Shown in pieces: positions 1-5,698 of a DNA stretch of 5,698 bases. Every line of letters begins with the position of its first letter. The stretch's first letter is position 1. This stretch comes from CBFCZU01 sp965602635 (GTDB taxonomy: Bacteria > Planctomycetota > Phycisphaerae > SM23-33): the NCBI GenBank assembly GCA_965602635.1, contig CBFCZU010000264.1, positions 1 to 5,698 on the forward strand, read 5' to 3'. Made by a program: the position numbers and the translations under genes. Under the pieces are notes generated by a model, which saw only the letters and a program-made list of their open reading frames with translations, was not told the DNA's origin and did not search any database.

Positions 1-1
1 C

Positions 2-838
2 GGGAAGTACCTGGACATCTTCCGTGTGCCCTTCCGGCCGGTGCAGGCTGGCGCCCAGACGTACATGGAGCTGACCGGCGAGCCGCCGCTGGCCGGCTGC
101 GAGACGCCCGAGGAGTTGGACGGCTTCTGCTGGCCCGACCCGGACGCGTGGGACTACTCGGCCATCCCCGCCGCCCTCGCCGCCAACGCCGACAAGGCCA
201 CCCGCGGGCATTCGCGCGGGTTCTTCGAGATCGCCCATTTCATGCGCGGCATGGACAATTTCCTGGCGGACCTGGCCCTTCGGCCGGAGTTCGCCTGCCG
301 CCTGATGGACCACATCATCGAGTACCTGCTGGCGCGGTCGCGGCGGCTGCTCGAGGCCGGGGCCGGGCAGTTCACCGTCTTCGAGTACAACGACGACGTG
401 GCCTGCCAGCGGAGCCTGTTCATGTCGCCCCGGATGTGGCGGCAGCACCTCAAGGGCCGGGTCGCCATGTTCTGCCGCCTCGCGCGAGAGTTCGGGGCGA
501 GGCTGCGATACCACTGCTGCGGCTCCTGCCGCGAGATCATCCCCGACCTGATCGAGATCGGCGTGGACATCCTCAACCCCGTCCAGCCGCTGGCGGCGGG
601 AATGGACCCGTTCGAGCTGAAGGCCGAGTTCGGCGACCGCCTCACCTTCGACGGCGGGATCGACATCCAGCAGCTCCTGCCCAACGCGACGGCCGAAGAA
701 GTCCGCGCCCACACGCGGAAGATGATCGACGAGGTAGGCCGGGACGGCGGCTACATCCTGGGCCCCTCCCACGCCGTCCAGTCCGACGTGCCCGTTGAGA
801 ACATCATCGCCATGATCGACGAGGCCAAGAGGCAGTAG
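2..838 (+). CDS. URO-D superfamily protein (uroporphyrinogen decarboxylase-like / corrinoid methyltransferase-like), 5' end cut by window
   Basis: The reading frame is open from the first complete codon at base 2, so the GTG at 26 is probably internal; 278 codons are visible. The family usually has about 340-380 residues, so roughly 70-100 N-terminal residues lie outside the window. The C-terminal half has the typical signatures of the URO-D-like group related to MtaA/MtbA/CmuA methyltransferases: MSPRMWRQ, then HCCGSCREIIPDLIEIGVDI (from base 512), LNPVQPLAAGMDP, FGDRLTFDGGID, and GGYILGPSH followed by DVPVENI near the end. The His-x-Cys at 512-520 matches the zinc-ligand pair that activates thiols in methylcobalamin:thiol methyltransferases. 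The protein is therefore more likely a cytoplasmic methyl transferase than the heme-pathway HemE. The substrate is unknown. The gene ends 98 bases before the transporter operon on the same strand, so a shared role is possible but unproven. Confidence 0.88.
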   Translation, partial: GKYLDIFRVPFRPVQAGAQTYMELTGEPPLAGCETPEELDGFCWPDPDAWDYSAIPAALAANADKATRGHSRGFFEIAHFMRGMDNFLADLALRPEFACRLMDHIIEYLLARSRRLLEAGAGQFTVFEYNDDVACQRSLFMSPRMWRQHLKGRVAMFCRLAREFGARLRYHCCGSCREIIPDLIEIGVDILNPVQPLAAGMDPFELKAEFGDRLTFDGGIDIQQLLPNATAEEVRAHTRKMIDEVGRDGGYILGPSHAVQSDVPVENIIAMIDEAKRQ

Positions 839-866
839 GCCCGGCGGCCAAAGGCATCCTGAGGCA

Positions 867-895
867 TTGCAGTACGTCCGGCATGATGCTAGTAT
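867..895 (+). promoter_or_regulatory. Candidate sigma-70-type promoter with extended -10, upstream of the transporter operon
   Basis: A -35-like TTGCAG (867-872, 3 of 6 consensus bases) is followed after exactly 17 bases by TAGTAT (890-895, 4 of 6). The -10 is preceded by TGC (887-889), which gives the extended form TGnTAGTAT and can compensate for a weak -35. Transcription would start near 902, leaving a leader of about 35 bases before the GTG at 937. The gap is less GC-rich here than the flanking genes. A 9-base palindrome, GCATGATGC (881-889), sits in the spacer against the -10 and could be an operator half-site or chance. This is prediction from pattern only. Confidence 0.4.
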
Positions 896-922
896 CCCGA
901 CTCGACGCCGCCTGTCCGCAGT

Positions 923-926
923 GAGG
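923..926 (+). promoter_or_regulatory. Ribosome binding site supporting the GTG start at 937
   Basis: GAGG lies 10 bases upstream of the GTG at 937. The same frame is closed by a TGA at 922-924, so 937 is the first usable start. The spacing is slightly long and the match short, so initiation at this GTG may be moderate. Confidence 0.45.
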
Positions 927-936
927 TCTGCGTGAA

Positions 937-2868
937 GTGAGTCCGTTCTACATACTCGCCTTGGCCGCAGTGATTGTCGCAGTGGCGGTCATCACCCGTA
1001 AGCTGGGACTGTTCTACAGGTACGCCCTGGTGGTGCTGATGATCGCCGCGGCGGTACTTGCCTACGACATGCTGCAGGCTCGGCTGGAGCGTGGCCAGGG
1101 CAGCCCTCGCATACGCTTCGATCAGGCGACCGGCAGGTTCACCTTCCACAAGCCCGACATTCGGGTTCGGATCGTGTACGCGTCGATGTTCGGCCCGGGC
1201 GAGCCGGTGATGCGCGTCCGCGACCTATGGCTGAGCCGGTTCGAGGAGGAGTATTCGCAGCGCCTTGCGCGGGAGCAGGGGGTGACGATCCCCAAGGCGG
1301 AGAGGAAGCGTTTCGTGGACCGGACGCTTCGCAAGGCGGCATCGGCCGTCAGGAACGCTCGCCGGACGCTGATCCGAATCGAGGGCATCGCCAGGGCCGC
1401 CCAGAAGGAGCAGGCCGTCAAGGAGCTGGCCTCCTGGCTGGCGGGTCGGCACATCCTGCTGATGCCGATGGAAGCGCGGCTGGGGGCCGACGCCCAGCTC
1501 GAGGCCCTGGAGAAGATGGTGGCGGCCCTGGAGGTCCTGCTGGACGAGGACGACCCCGCCAGCAAGGTTGAGGTGTCCCCCAGGCTGGTCGAGGTCGAGC
1601 GCCGATGGCAGGGGCGTTGGGTGCTCACGGCCAACCGGCCCAGGTTCCTCACCGGGCGCGAGGTGCCCGACATCATCGTCGGCTCGAAGATGGAGCTGTT
1701 CGCCCTGGTGCAGGACGACTACGCGGTGGCGATGAACGACCCCCTGCCGGGCGAAACGGTCGCGCCGCTGGACTCGCCCGACTACTGGGGCGACCCCAAG
1801 GGCGACCCCAAGCGGACGTGGCGCGAGGCCTTCATAGCCAACATGCTCAGCGAGGGCGTTTACACCTTCCTCGAGGACAAGAGCCGCGCCGACAAGCTGT
1901 ACATGGTCCCCGTGCGATGCACCACGTTTCCCATCTTCTACAACGAGGTGCTCTTCAAGAAGGCCGGCATCAAGTCCACGCCGCGGACCTGGCCTGAGTT
2001 CCTGGACGTCTGCGAGAAGCTCAAGGCCGCAAATATCGTCCCGCTCACCGCCGACGCCGATGTGTACTGCGACTTCTGGCAGACGTGGCTGACGTTCCGA
2101 ATCGTCGGGCCGAAGAACTGGGAGAGGACCATCAGCGGCGCGCCCGCGAACGTCGCGGTCGAGAAGCGCCGCTCCGACCCGCCCTGGACCGACCCGCGCC
2201 ACAAGGCGGTGTACACGGCCATCCGCCAGCTCCGCGAGAAGGGCTACTTCCACCAGGACTTCGCCGGATACAAGTGGCCGGCGGCGCAGCGCAGCTTCGC
2301 CCAGGGCGCGGCGGCGATGATGATCTGCGGCTCGTGGCTGTACCAGGAGCTGGGCGGGTATCGCGACATCGCCAGCGCCGACGTGTTCAAGTTGAACTGT
2401 TTCACCTTCCCGCGCTGGCCGGCGAGCGCGGACATGACGCCCCAAGCCAGGGCCGAGCACGAGAAGCTCCAGAGCGGCTACTGGGCGGGCATTTCCGGGT
2501 GGATGGTCTGCCGCCAGGGCCAGGCCACAGAGCACGCCGTCGAGCTGGTGAAGTACCTCACCGCCAGGGACCACCCCTACCTGGTCCACTGGAACGGGCT
2601 GATCTCCTGCATGCGTGACGCGGACTTCCCGCCGGCGCTGAAGTCCATCGAGAAGGACTTCAAGAGCGCCACGGCCATCTTCAGCCGGGCGCCCAACATC
2701 TACGCCCGCCGCTTCGCTAGCCAGGTGCTCACCGACCGCTACCGCGACCTCTTCATGACCGTCGATCCGGGCAAGGCCGCGTACATGACCGTCGATGAAT
2801 TCCTCGCTGAGCTGGCGGACGAGACCCGCAAGTATCTGACCAAGGGCGGGGAGAGGTACTACGAATGA
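937..2868 (+). CDS. Membrane-anchored extracellular solute-binding protein of a carbohydrate ABC importer, with helical insertion
   Basis: This is the receptor subunit that binds a sugar outside the cytoplasmic membrane and passes it to the two permeases downstream. Residues 4-19 and 29-46 are hydrophobic and are joined by a basic loop (TRKLGLFYR). The positive-inside rule gives both ends outside, with the binding domain tethered by a hairpin; there is no lipobox. Family-1 binding-protein features follow: first strand and helix (75-106, ending RFEEEY), VPDIIVGS (243-250), YMVPVRCTTFPIFYNEVLFKKAG (322-344), TWPEFLDVCEKLK (351-363), QLREKGYF (431-438), SFAQGAAAMMICGSW (453-467), and SGYWAGISGWMV before the C-terminal helices. 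W381, W384, W467 and W516 are candidates for stacking on sugar rings. At 643 residues it is about 200 longer than usual, partly from a charged helical insertion at about 107-214. An internal start near residue 16-18 would leave a single signal anchor but lacks a ribosome site. The substrate cannot be read from the sequence. Confidence 0.88.
   Translation: MSPFYILALAAVIVAVAVITRKLGLFYRYALVVLMIAAAVLAYDMLQARLERGQGSPRIRFDQATGRFTFHKPDIRVRIVYASMFGPGEPVMRVRDLWLSRFEEEYSQRLAREQGVTIPKAERKRFVDRTLRKAASAVRNARRTLIRIEGIARAAQKEQAVKELASWLAGRHILLMPMEARLGADAQLEALEKMVAALEVLLDEDDPASKVEVSPRLVEVERRWQGRWVLTANRPRFLTGREVPDIIVGSKMELFALVQDDYAVAMNDPLPGETVAPLDSPDYWGDPKGDPKRTWREAFIANMLSEGVYTFLEDKSRADKLYMVPVRCTTFPIFYNEVLFKKAGIKSTPRTWPEFLDVCEKLKAANIVPLTADADVYCDFWQTWLTFRIVGPKNWERTISGAPANVAVEKRRSDPPWTDPRHKAVYTAIRQLREKGYFHQDFAGYKWPAAQRSFAQGAAAMMICGSWLYQELGGYRDIASADVFKLNCFTFPRWPASADMTPQARAEHEKLQSGYWAGISGWMVCRQGQATEHAVELVKYLTARDHPYLVHWNGLISCMRDADFPPALKSIEKDFKSATAIFSRAPNIYARRFASQVLTDRYRDLFMTVDPGKAAYMTVDEFLAELADETRKYLTKGGERYYE
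2848..2868 (+). promoter_or_regulatory. Strong ribosome binding site and ATGA stop-start overlap coupling the binding protein and first permease
   Basis: The purine run GGGGAGAGG (2848-2856) lies 8 bases before the ATG at 2865. That ATG shares four bases (ATGA) with the TGA that ends the binding-protein gene. This arrangement favours translational coupling and fixes the permease start. Confidence 0.75.
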
Positions 2869-3776
2869 TCGTAGGCAAGCGAAGCCCGCTGGGGGGCTGG
2901 CTGGGGCCGCCGGTGCTGTTCCTGGCGCCGGCGCTGATCCTCTTCCTGCTGCTGTTCGCGATCCCGGCCGCCAGTTCCTTGTACGTGTCCCTGTGCAAGT
3001 GGACGGGCTTCACCCCGCAGATGGAGTTCCGAGGGCTACGCAACTTCTACAAGCTCTTCTTCGAGGACACGAAGTTCTGGCACGCGGTCAGGAACAACAT
3101 GGTCTGGATCATGCTCATCGGAGGCGTGGCGTTCTTCACCTTCGCCTTCCTCTTCGCCGGGGCCCTGAACAGCAAGTATCTGCGCGGGCGGAAGTTCTTC
3201 CAGACGATGATCTTCTTCCCCGCGTTCATCTCCGTCGTGGGCACGGCCACGTTCTGGAAACTGATGTACGACCCCACCAGCGGGCTGATAAACATGATAC
3301 TCGGCGCCATGGGCGTAAAGGGGCCCAAGTGGATGAGCCCCGACAACGCCATCAAGTCCATCATCATCATGATGGTCTGGGCCGGCGTCGGCGGGACGAT
3401 GATCCTGTTGCTCGCGGGCATGCGGCGAATCCCCAAGGACTACTACGAGGCCGCTGAGATCGACGGGGCTTCGTCCACCCAGCAGTTCTTCCACGTCACC
3501 ATGCCCATGATGCGCGAGATCATCCTCATCGCCCTGAGCCTGTGGATGATCGGGTCCATGAAGACGTTCGGCGGCGTGCAGACGATGCTCGGACCGAGCA
3601 TCAACGCCAACAACCAGGTGATCTCGACGCTTCAGTACGAATACGCCTTCAGCAACCGAAGCTGCATATTCATGATGGGCCGGGCCACCGCCATGGCCGT
3701 CGTCCAGGTCGTCCTGGTCCTCGGCCTCGTGGGGATCGTCCGGCTCTTCCGCGAGAAGAAGTCGGTGGAGTATTGA
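2865..3776 (+). CDS. Carbohydrate ABC transporter permease, MalF/UgpA type
   Basis: This inner-membrane subunit forms half of the sugar translocation pore. At 303 residues it has the normal length for the UgpA/LacF group. Six hydrophobic segments are visible at about 14-39, 79-100, 111-132, 165-186, 217-234 and 275-294. The cytoplasmic EAA loop that docks on the ATPase is clear: YYEAAEIDGASSTQQFFHVT, residues 193-212, with E195, D200 and G201, and P214 following. Other family hallmarks are LGPPVLFLAPALILFLLLF at the start, a short first periplasmic loop containing GLRNFYKLFF, and an RGRKFFQTMIFFP segment before the third membrane pass. It lacks the large periplasmic loop of enteric MalF. It is translationally coupled to the binding-protein gene upstream and followed after 31 bases by the second permease. 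Nothing looks truncated or altered. Confidence 0.95.
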   Translation: MIVGKRSPLGGWLGPPVLFLAPALILFLLLFAIPAASSLYVSLCKWTGFTPQMEFRGLRNFYKLFFEDTKFWHAVRNNMVWIMLIGGVAFFTFAFLFAGALNSKYLRGRKFFQTMIFFPAFISVVGTATFWKLMYDPTSGLINMILGAMGVKGPKWMSPDNAIKSIIIMMVWAGVGGTMILLLAGMRRIPKDYYEAAEIDGASSTQQFFHVTMPMMREIILIALSLWMIGSMKTFGGVQTMLGPSINANNQVISTLQYEYAFSNRSCIFMMGRATAMAVVQVVLVLGLVGIVRLFREKKSVEY

Positions 3777-3791
3777 CACCCGCCGCGGGTG
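3777..3791 (+). other. Intercistronic hairpin between the two permease genes
   Basis: CACCCG-CCG-CGGGTG starts on the base after the TGA of the first permease and forms a perfect 6-bp, GC-rich stem with a 3-base loop. It is not followed by a T run, so it does not look like an intrinsic terminator. It ends 6 bases before the ribosome site of the next gene and could stabilise the upstream message or adjust the ratio of the two permeases. Confidence 0.5.
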
Positions 3792-3797
3792 ACAGTC

Positions 3798-3801
3798 GGA
3801 G
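3798..3801 (+). promoter_or_regulatory. Ribosome binding site for the second permease
   Basis: GGAG lies 6 bases before the ATG at 3808. This supports that start, and hence the long N-terminal extension, over the internal tandem ATGs at 3850-3855. Confidence 0.65.
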
Positions 3802-3807
3802 CAATAC

Positions 3808-5241
3808 ATGCTGAGCACACTCGCCCAGAGCAGCCTTTTGCCCGAAGGCATGATGCGGCTGGTCGGCATCGGCCTGGTCGGCTACTGCCTGCTGACGATC
3901 GTGCTGTTCTGGGCGTATGCGCGGACGCGGCTGTATCCCCTGTACATCATCAAGATCCTGTGGGTGTCGTTCACGTTCGTAGGGTTCTTCTGGCTGATCG
4001 CGATGTCCCTGGCCGACCCCGGCCCCAGGCACGGCGGCGTGGCGTCGGAGTTCATGAAGAATCCGGCCGGGCCCTTCAAGGCCCTGGGCACCATAGCGGA
4101 CCAGACCCGGGCAATTTACGCTTCCTCGCCGTGGTGGCTTGCGGGGCTCTTCGGCCTGCTGCTGGTGTGGCGCGGGCTCATCGGCCATCCTCAGGCCCAG
4201 GAGGACAGCCCCACGCGCCGGGAAGTCCGCCGCGGGTTCATGGGGCTCAGCATCGCCATCGCGGCCGCGCTCATCTTACTGGCCGACGGAGGCTTCAGCC
4301 AGGCGTGGTGGCGCATCCTGAAGACTCTCGGCCGGGGTGTCGGCAGCTCCCCAGCCGACCACACGGCCGTCACGGGAACGGTGATACTCCTGGCCATCTG
4401 CGGCCTGTGGGCGCTGCTGCCGCTGGCGTGGCGCCGACGATGGAGCTGGGCGGGTCTGATCGCGCTTGGCCTGCTCGCCGCGGCGCCACTGCTGATGAGC
4501 CTGCGGACCTTCAACTGGGGGCGATACACCTACGGCGTGCAGAACTACGTCTTCGCCTGGAAGACCGCGCGCATGGGCAAGTACATGCTCAACAGCCTCA
4601 TGGTCTCGGTGTTGACCGTCGGCGTCACCAGCCTCTGCGCGTCGATGGCGGCCTACGCCCTCACACGGTTTCAGTTCGTCGGCAGGAACGCCGTCCTGTT
4701 CGGGTTCATCGGGGCGATGGTCATCCCCGCGCAGCTTTACATCGTCCCGCTGTTCCTGATCATCCGCGACTGGAGCTTCTCCGTCGGCCCGCTCGACTTC
4801 AACTTCATGGACTCCCGCCTGGGGCTGAGCCTGATCTACGCCGCGTCGGGGCTGCCTTTCGCCATCTTCCTGCTGACCGGGTTCTACCGGACGCTGCCGG
4901 GCGCCCTGCACGAGGCCGCCGCCATCGACGGCTGCAGCGAGTGGCGAACCTTCACCGACGTCTTCTTCCCCCTCGCGGCCCCGGGGCTGGCCACCGCCGC
5001 CATCTTCCAGTTCCTGGGGGTGTGGAACGAGTATCAGTTCGCCCTGGTCTTCCTGACCAACGACAAGCTCAAGACGCTGCCGGTGGGCCTGTACAACCTC
5101 TCCGTCAGCCAGCAGTACGCCGCCAACTGGTCGGCCCTGTTCGCGGGGGTGACCATCCTCTGCCTGCCGACGTTCCTGATCTTCGTCATCCTCCAGGAGC
5201 GGATCGTCGCCGGACTGACCGTGGGAGCGGTGAAGGAATAG
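3808..5241 (+). CDS. Carbohydrate ABC transporter permease, MalG/UgpE type, with an N-terminal multi-pass extension
   Basis: This is the second pore subunit of the importer. The canonical MalG-like part starts at about residue 213: first membrane pass and SLRTFNW (213-237), then MLNSLMVSVLTVGVTSL followed by AAYALTRFQFVGR (281-293), IPAQLYIVPLFLI (306-318), the EAA loop LHEAAAIDGCSEW (367-379, with E369, D374, G375) and P388, FLGVWNEYQFALVFL (402-416) and a final pass at about 445-464. Known members have about 270-300 residues; this one has 477. The extra ~208 residues hold about five more hydrophobic segments (18-39, 46-68, 107-125, 144-160, 188-206). Basic loops fall at ARTRLYP, TRREVRR and WRRRW, so the positive-inside rule gives a consistent topology with the N terminus outside and the canonical core correctly oriented. 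The extension is in frame with no stop, and its start has a good ribosome site. I do not recognise the extension as a known domain. Confidence 0.92.
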   Translation: MLSTLAQSSLLPEGMMRLVGIGLVGYCLLTIVLFWAYARTRLYPLYIIKILWVSFTFVGFFWLIAMSLADPGPRHGGVASEFMKNPAGPFKALGTIADQTRAIYASSPWWLAGLFGLLLVWRGLIGHPQAQEDSPTRREVRRGFMGLSIAIAAALILLADGGFSQAWWRILKTLGRGVGSSPADHTAVTGTVILLAICGLWALLPLAWRRRWSWAGLIALGLLAAAPLLMSLRTFNWGRYTYGVQNYVFAWKTARMGKYMLNSLMVSVLTVGVTSLCASMAAYALTRFQFVGRNAVLFGFIGAMVIPAQLYIVPLFLIIRDWSFSVGPLDFNFMDSRLGLSLIYAASGLPFAIFLLTGFYRTLPGALHEAAAIDGCSEWRTFTDVFFPLAAPGLATAAIFQFLGVWNEYQFALVFLTNDKLKTLPVGLYNLSVSQQYAANWSALFAGVTILCLPTFLIFVILQERIVAGLTVGAVKE

Positions 5242-5270
5242 CCGGCAGGGCTGTCTTCGTCCGCCAGGAG

Positions 5271-5282
5271 CGGCGCAAGCCG
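5271..5282. other. Small GNRA-tetraloop hairpin in the 46-base gap between convergent genes
   Basis: On the + strand CGGC-GCAA-GCCG forms a 4-bp stem closed by a GNRA-type loop, with a possible G-U extension at 5270/5283. CCGC (5261-5264) can pair alternatively with GCGG (5270-5273). No T run follows on either strand, so it is at best a weak 3'-end structure. It is the only structured element I see where the operon and the converging gene should both terminate. Confidence 0.3.
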
Positions 5283-5287
5283 TCCGG

Positions 5288-5698
5288 TCAGGCGTGGAGT
5301 GGGGCCTTCAGCTGCACCAGGCCGAGGATGTCCACCAGGTCGTCTTCGAGGGCGGCAAGGCCGTGGGAGGGCGTGCGCATCCCTGTGGCGCCAGTATCCG
5401 TCAGGAGAACCTGCGCCACTTCGTCAGGAACTCCGGCCGGGGCAGCCGCGCGGAGCCCATTCACAGGCCATGCGGGCACATCGCGCCCAGCCTCTTTGCC
5501 GCCCGCCATGTCGGGCTCCGATTGCGCCCCTGCTGCATGGCTGGCCCAGCTTCCCAGACCGGCGGACACGCCGGGCCTGAGCGGCGCCACTGACGCGGGA
5601 AGCGTGAAAGATCGCGGGATTGCGCCCCCGCCTGCTTCGCCCACAGGTTCGGACTCCGGCAGTTGCGCCGCAGCCGAGGCGGCCACGAGTTGGAGCGA
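5288..5698 (-). CDS. Unidentified protein, C-terminal part only, convergent with the transporter operon
   Basis: The minus-strand frame is open from the right edge to a TGA at 5290-5288 (about 136 codons). Because no stop lies upstream, the GTG at 5686 need not be the start. The first ~90 residues are rich in Ala, Gly and Pro with few predicted structured elements, like a linker. The last ~45 (from VPDEVAQVLLTDTG through LAALEDDLVDILGLV to the end) look like ordinary folded sequence with acidic, amphipathic helices. I recognise no family. Against it, GC at its third codon positions is about 75% by a rough count, lower than in the transporter genes. In favour, the frame is stop-free and the composition is more protein-like than the overlapping plus-strand frame, which is rich in His, Arg and Cys. 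It would end 46 bases from the permease stop, as a tail-to-tail neighbour. Confidence 0.42.
   Translation of the reverse strand, partial: SLQLVAASAAAQLPESEPVGEAGGGAIPRSFTLPASVAPLRPGVSAGLGSWASHAAGAQSEPDMAGGKEAGRDVPAWPVNGLRAAAPAGVPDEVAQVLLTDTGATGMRTPSHGLAALEDDLVDILGLVQLKAPLHA

Noticed and set aside
26..28. GTG at 26 as the true start of the URO-D-like gene
   Set aside because: The frame is open to the window edge, the residues before it (KYLDIFR) read as continuing coding sequence, and starting here would leave the protein well short of the family length.
838..849. GGCC-CGGC-GGCC as a terminator for the URO-D-like gene
   Set aside because: Only a 4-bp stem, and no T run follows; chance occurrence is likely in such GC-rich sequence.
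1225..2589. Long open frame (454 codons) on the minus strand inside the binding-protein gene
   Set aside because: It is an antisense shadow of a GC-rich gene: the translation is rich in His, Arg, Gly and Leu with no family motifs, whereas the plus strand gives a clear solute-binding protein.
3349..3382. Repeated CATCATCATCATGATGG with a 7-bp inverted repeat
   Set aside because: It encodes Ile-Ile-Ile-Met-Met in a membrane segment, so codon choice explains the repetition and the pairing; there is no sign of a regulatory role.
3036..3869. Minus-strand open frame across the MalF-type permease
   Set aside because: The product is dominated by His, Asp, Glu and Gly, as expected from the reverse complement of hydrophobic codons, and it spans an obvious permease and its intergenic gap.
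5294..5593. Plus-strand frame starting GTG 5294 as a small gene after the operon
   Set aside because: No convincing ribosome site, a His/Arg/Cys-rich product without motifs, and it shares codon register with the more plausible minus-strand frame.

Overview
The window is GC-rich throughout, and in the well-supported genes most third codon positions are G or C. It uses GTG as well as ATG starts and has tightly packed genes. It looks like part of a bacterial chromosome from a high-GC, probably Gram-negative lineage. The pairing of a uroporphyrinogen-decarboxylase-like (URO-D) methyltransferase with a sugar ABC importer would fit a Planctomycetota/PVC-type or similar environmental bacterium. That assignment is an inference from gene content; no phylogenetic marker is present.

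Layout from left to right. (1) Positions 2-838 (+) hold the 3' part of a URO-D superfamily protein, cut by the left edge. (2) A 98-base gap (839-936) carries a plausible extended -10 promoter just upstream of the next gene. (3) Positions 937-5241 (+) form a three-gene carbohydrate importer operon. It encodes a large, membrane-anchored family-1-like solute-binding protein (643 aa), a MalF/UgpA-type permease of normal size (303 aa, overlapping the previous stop by ATGA), and a MalG/UgpE-type permease (477 aa) with an unusual multi-pass N-terminal region of about 200 residues. (4) After a gap of only 46 bases, the rest of the window is best read as the C-terminal end of an unidentified minus-strand gene that converges on the operon.

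The binding protein would capture a sugar or glycan fragment outside the cytoplasmic membrane and deliver it to the permease heterodimer. Both permeases carry the EAA loop that docks on an ATPase. No ATPase gene lies in the window and the operon appears to end at 5241, so the energising subunit is presumably encoded elsewhere, as in systems that share an MsmK/UgpC-type ATPase. The most unusual point is that two of the three subunits are enlarged. The receptor has a transmembrane anchor and a helical insertion of about 105 residues inside its first lobe. The MalG-like permease has about five extra membrane segments. This suggests a permanently tethered, architecturally modified importer. There are no tRNA or rRNA genes, CRISPR arrays, insertion sequences or phage genes that I can support.
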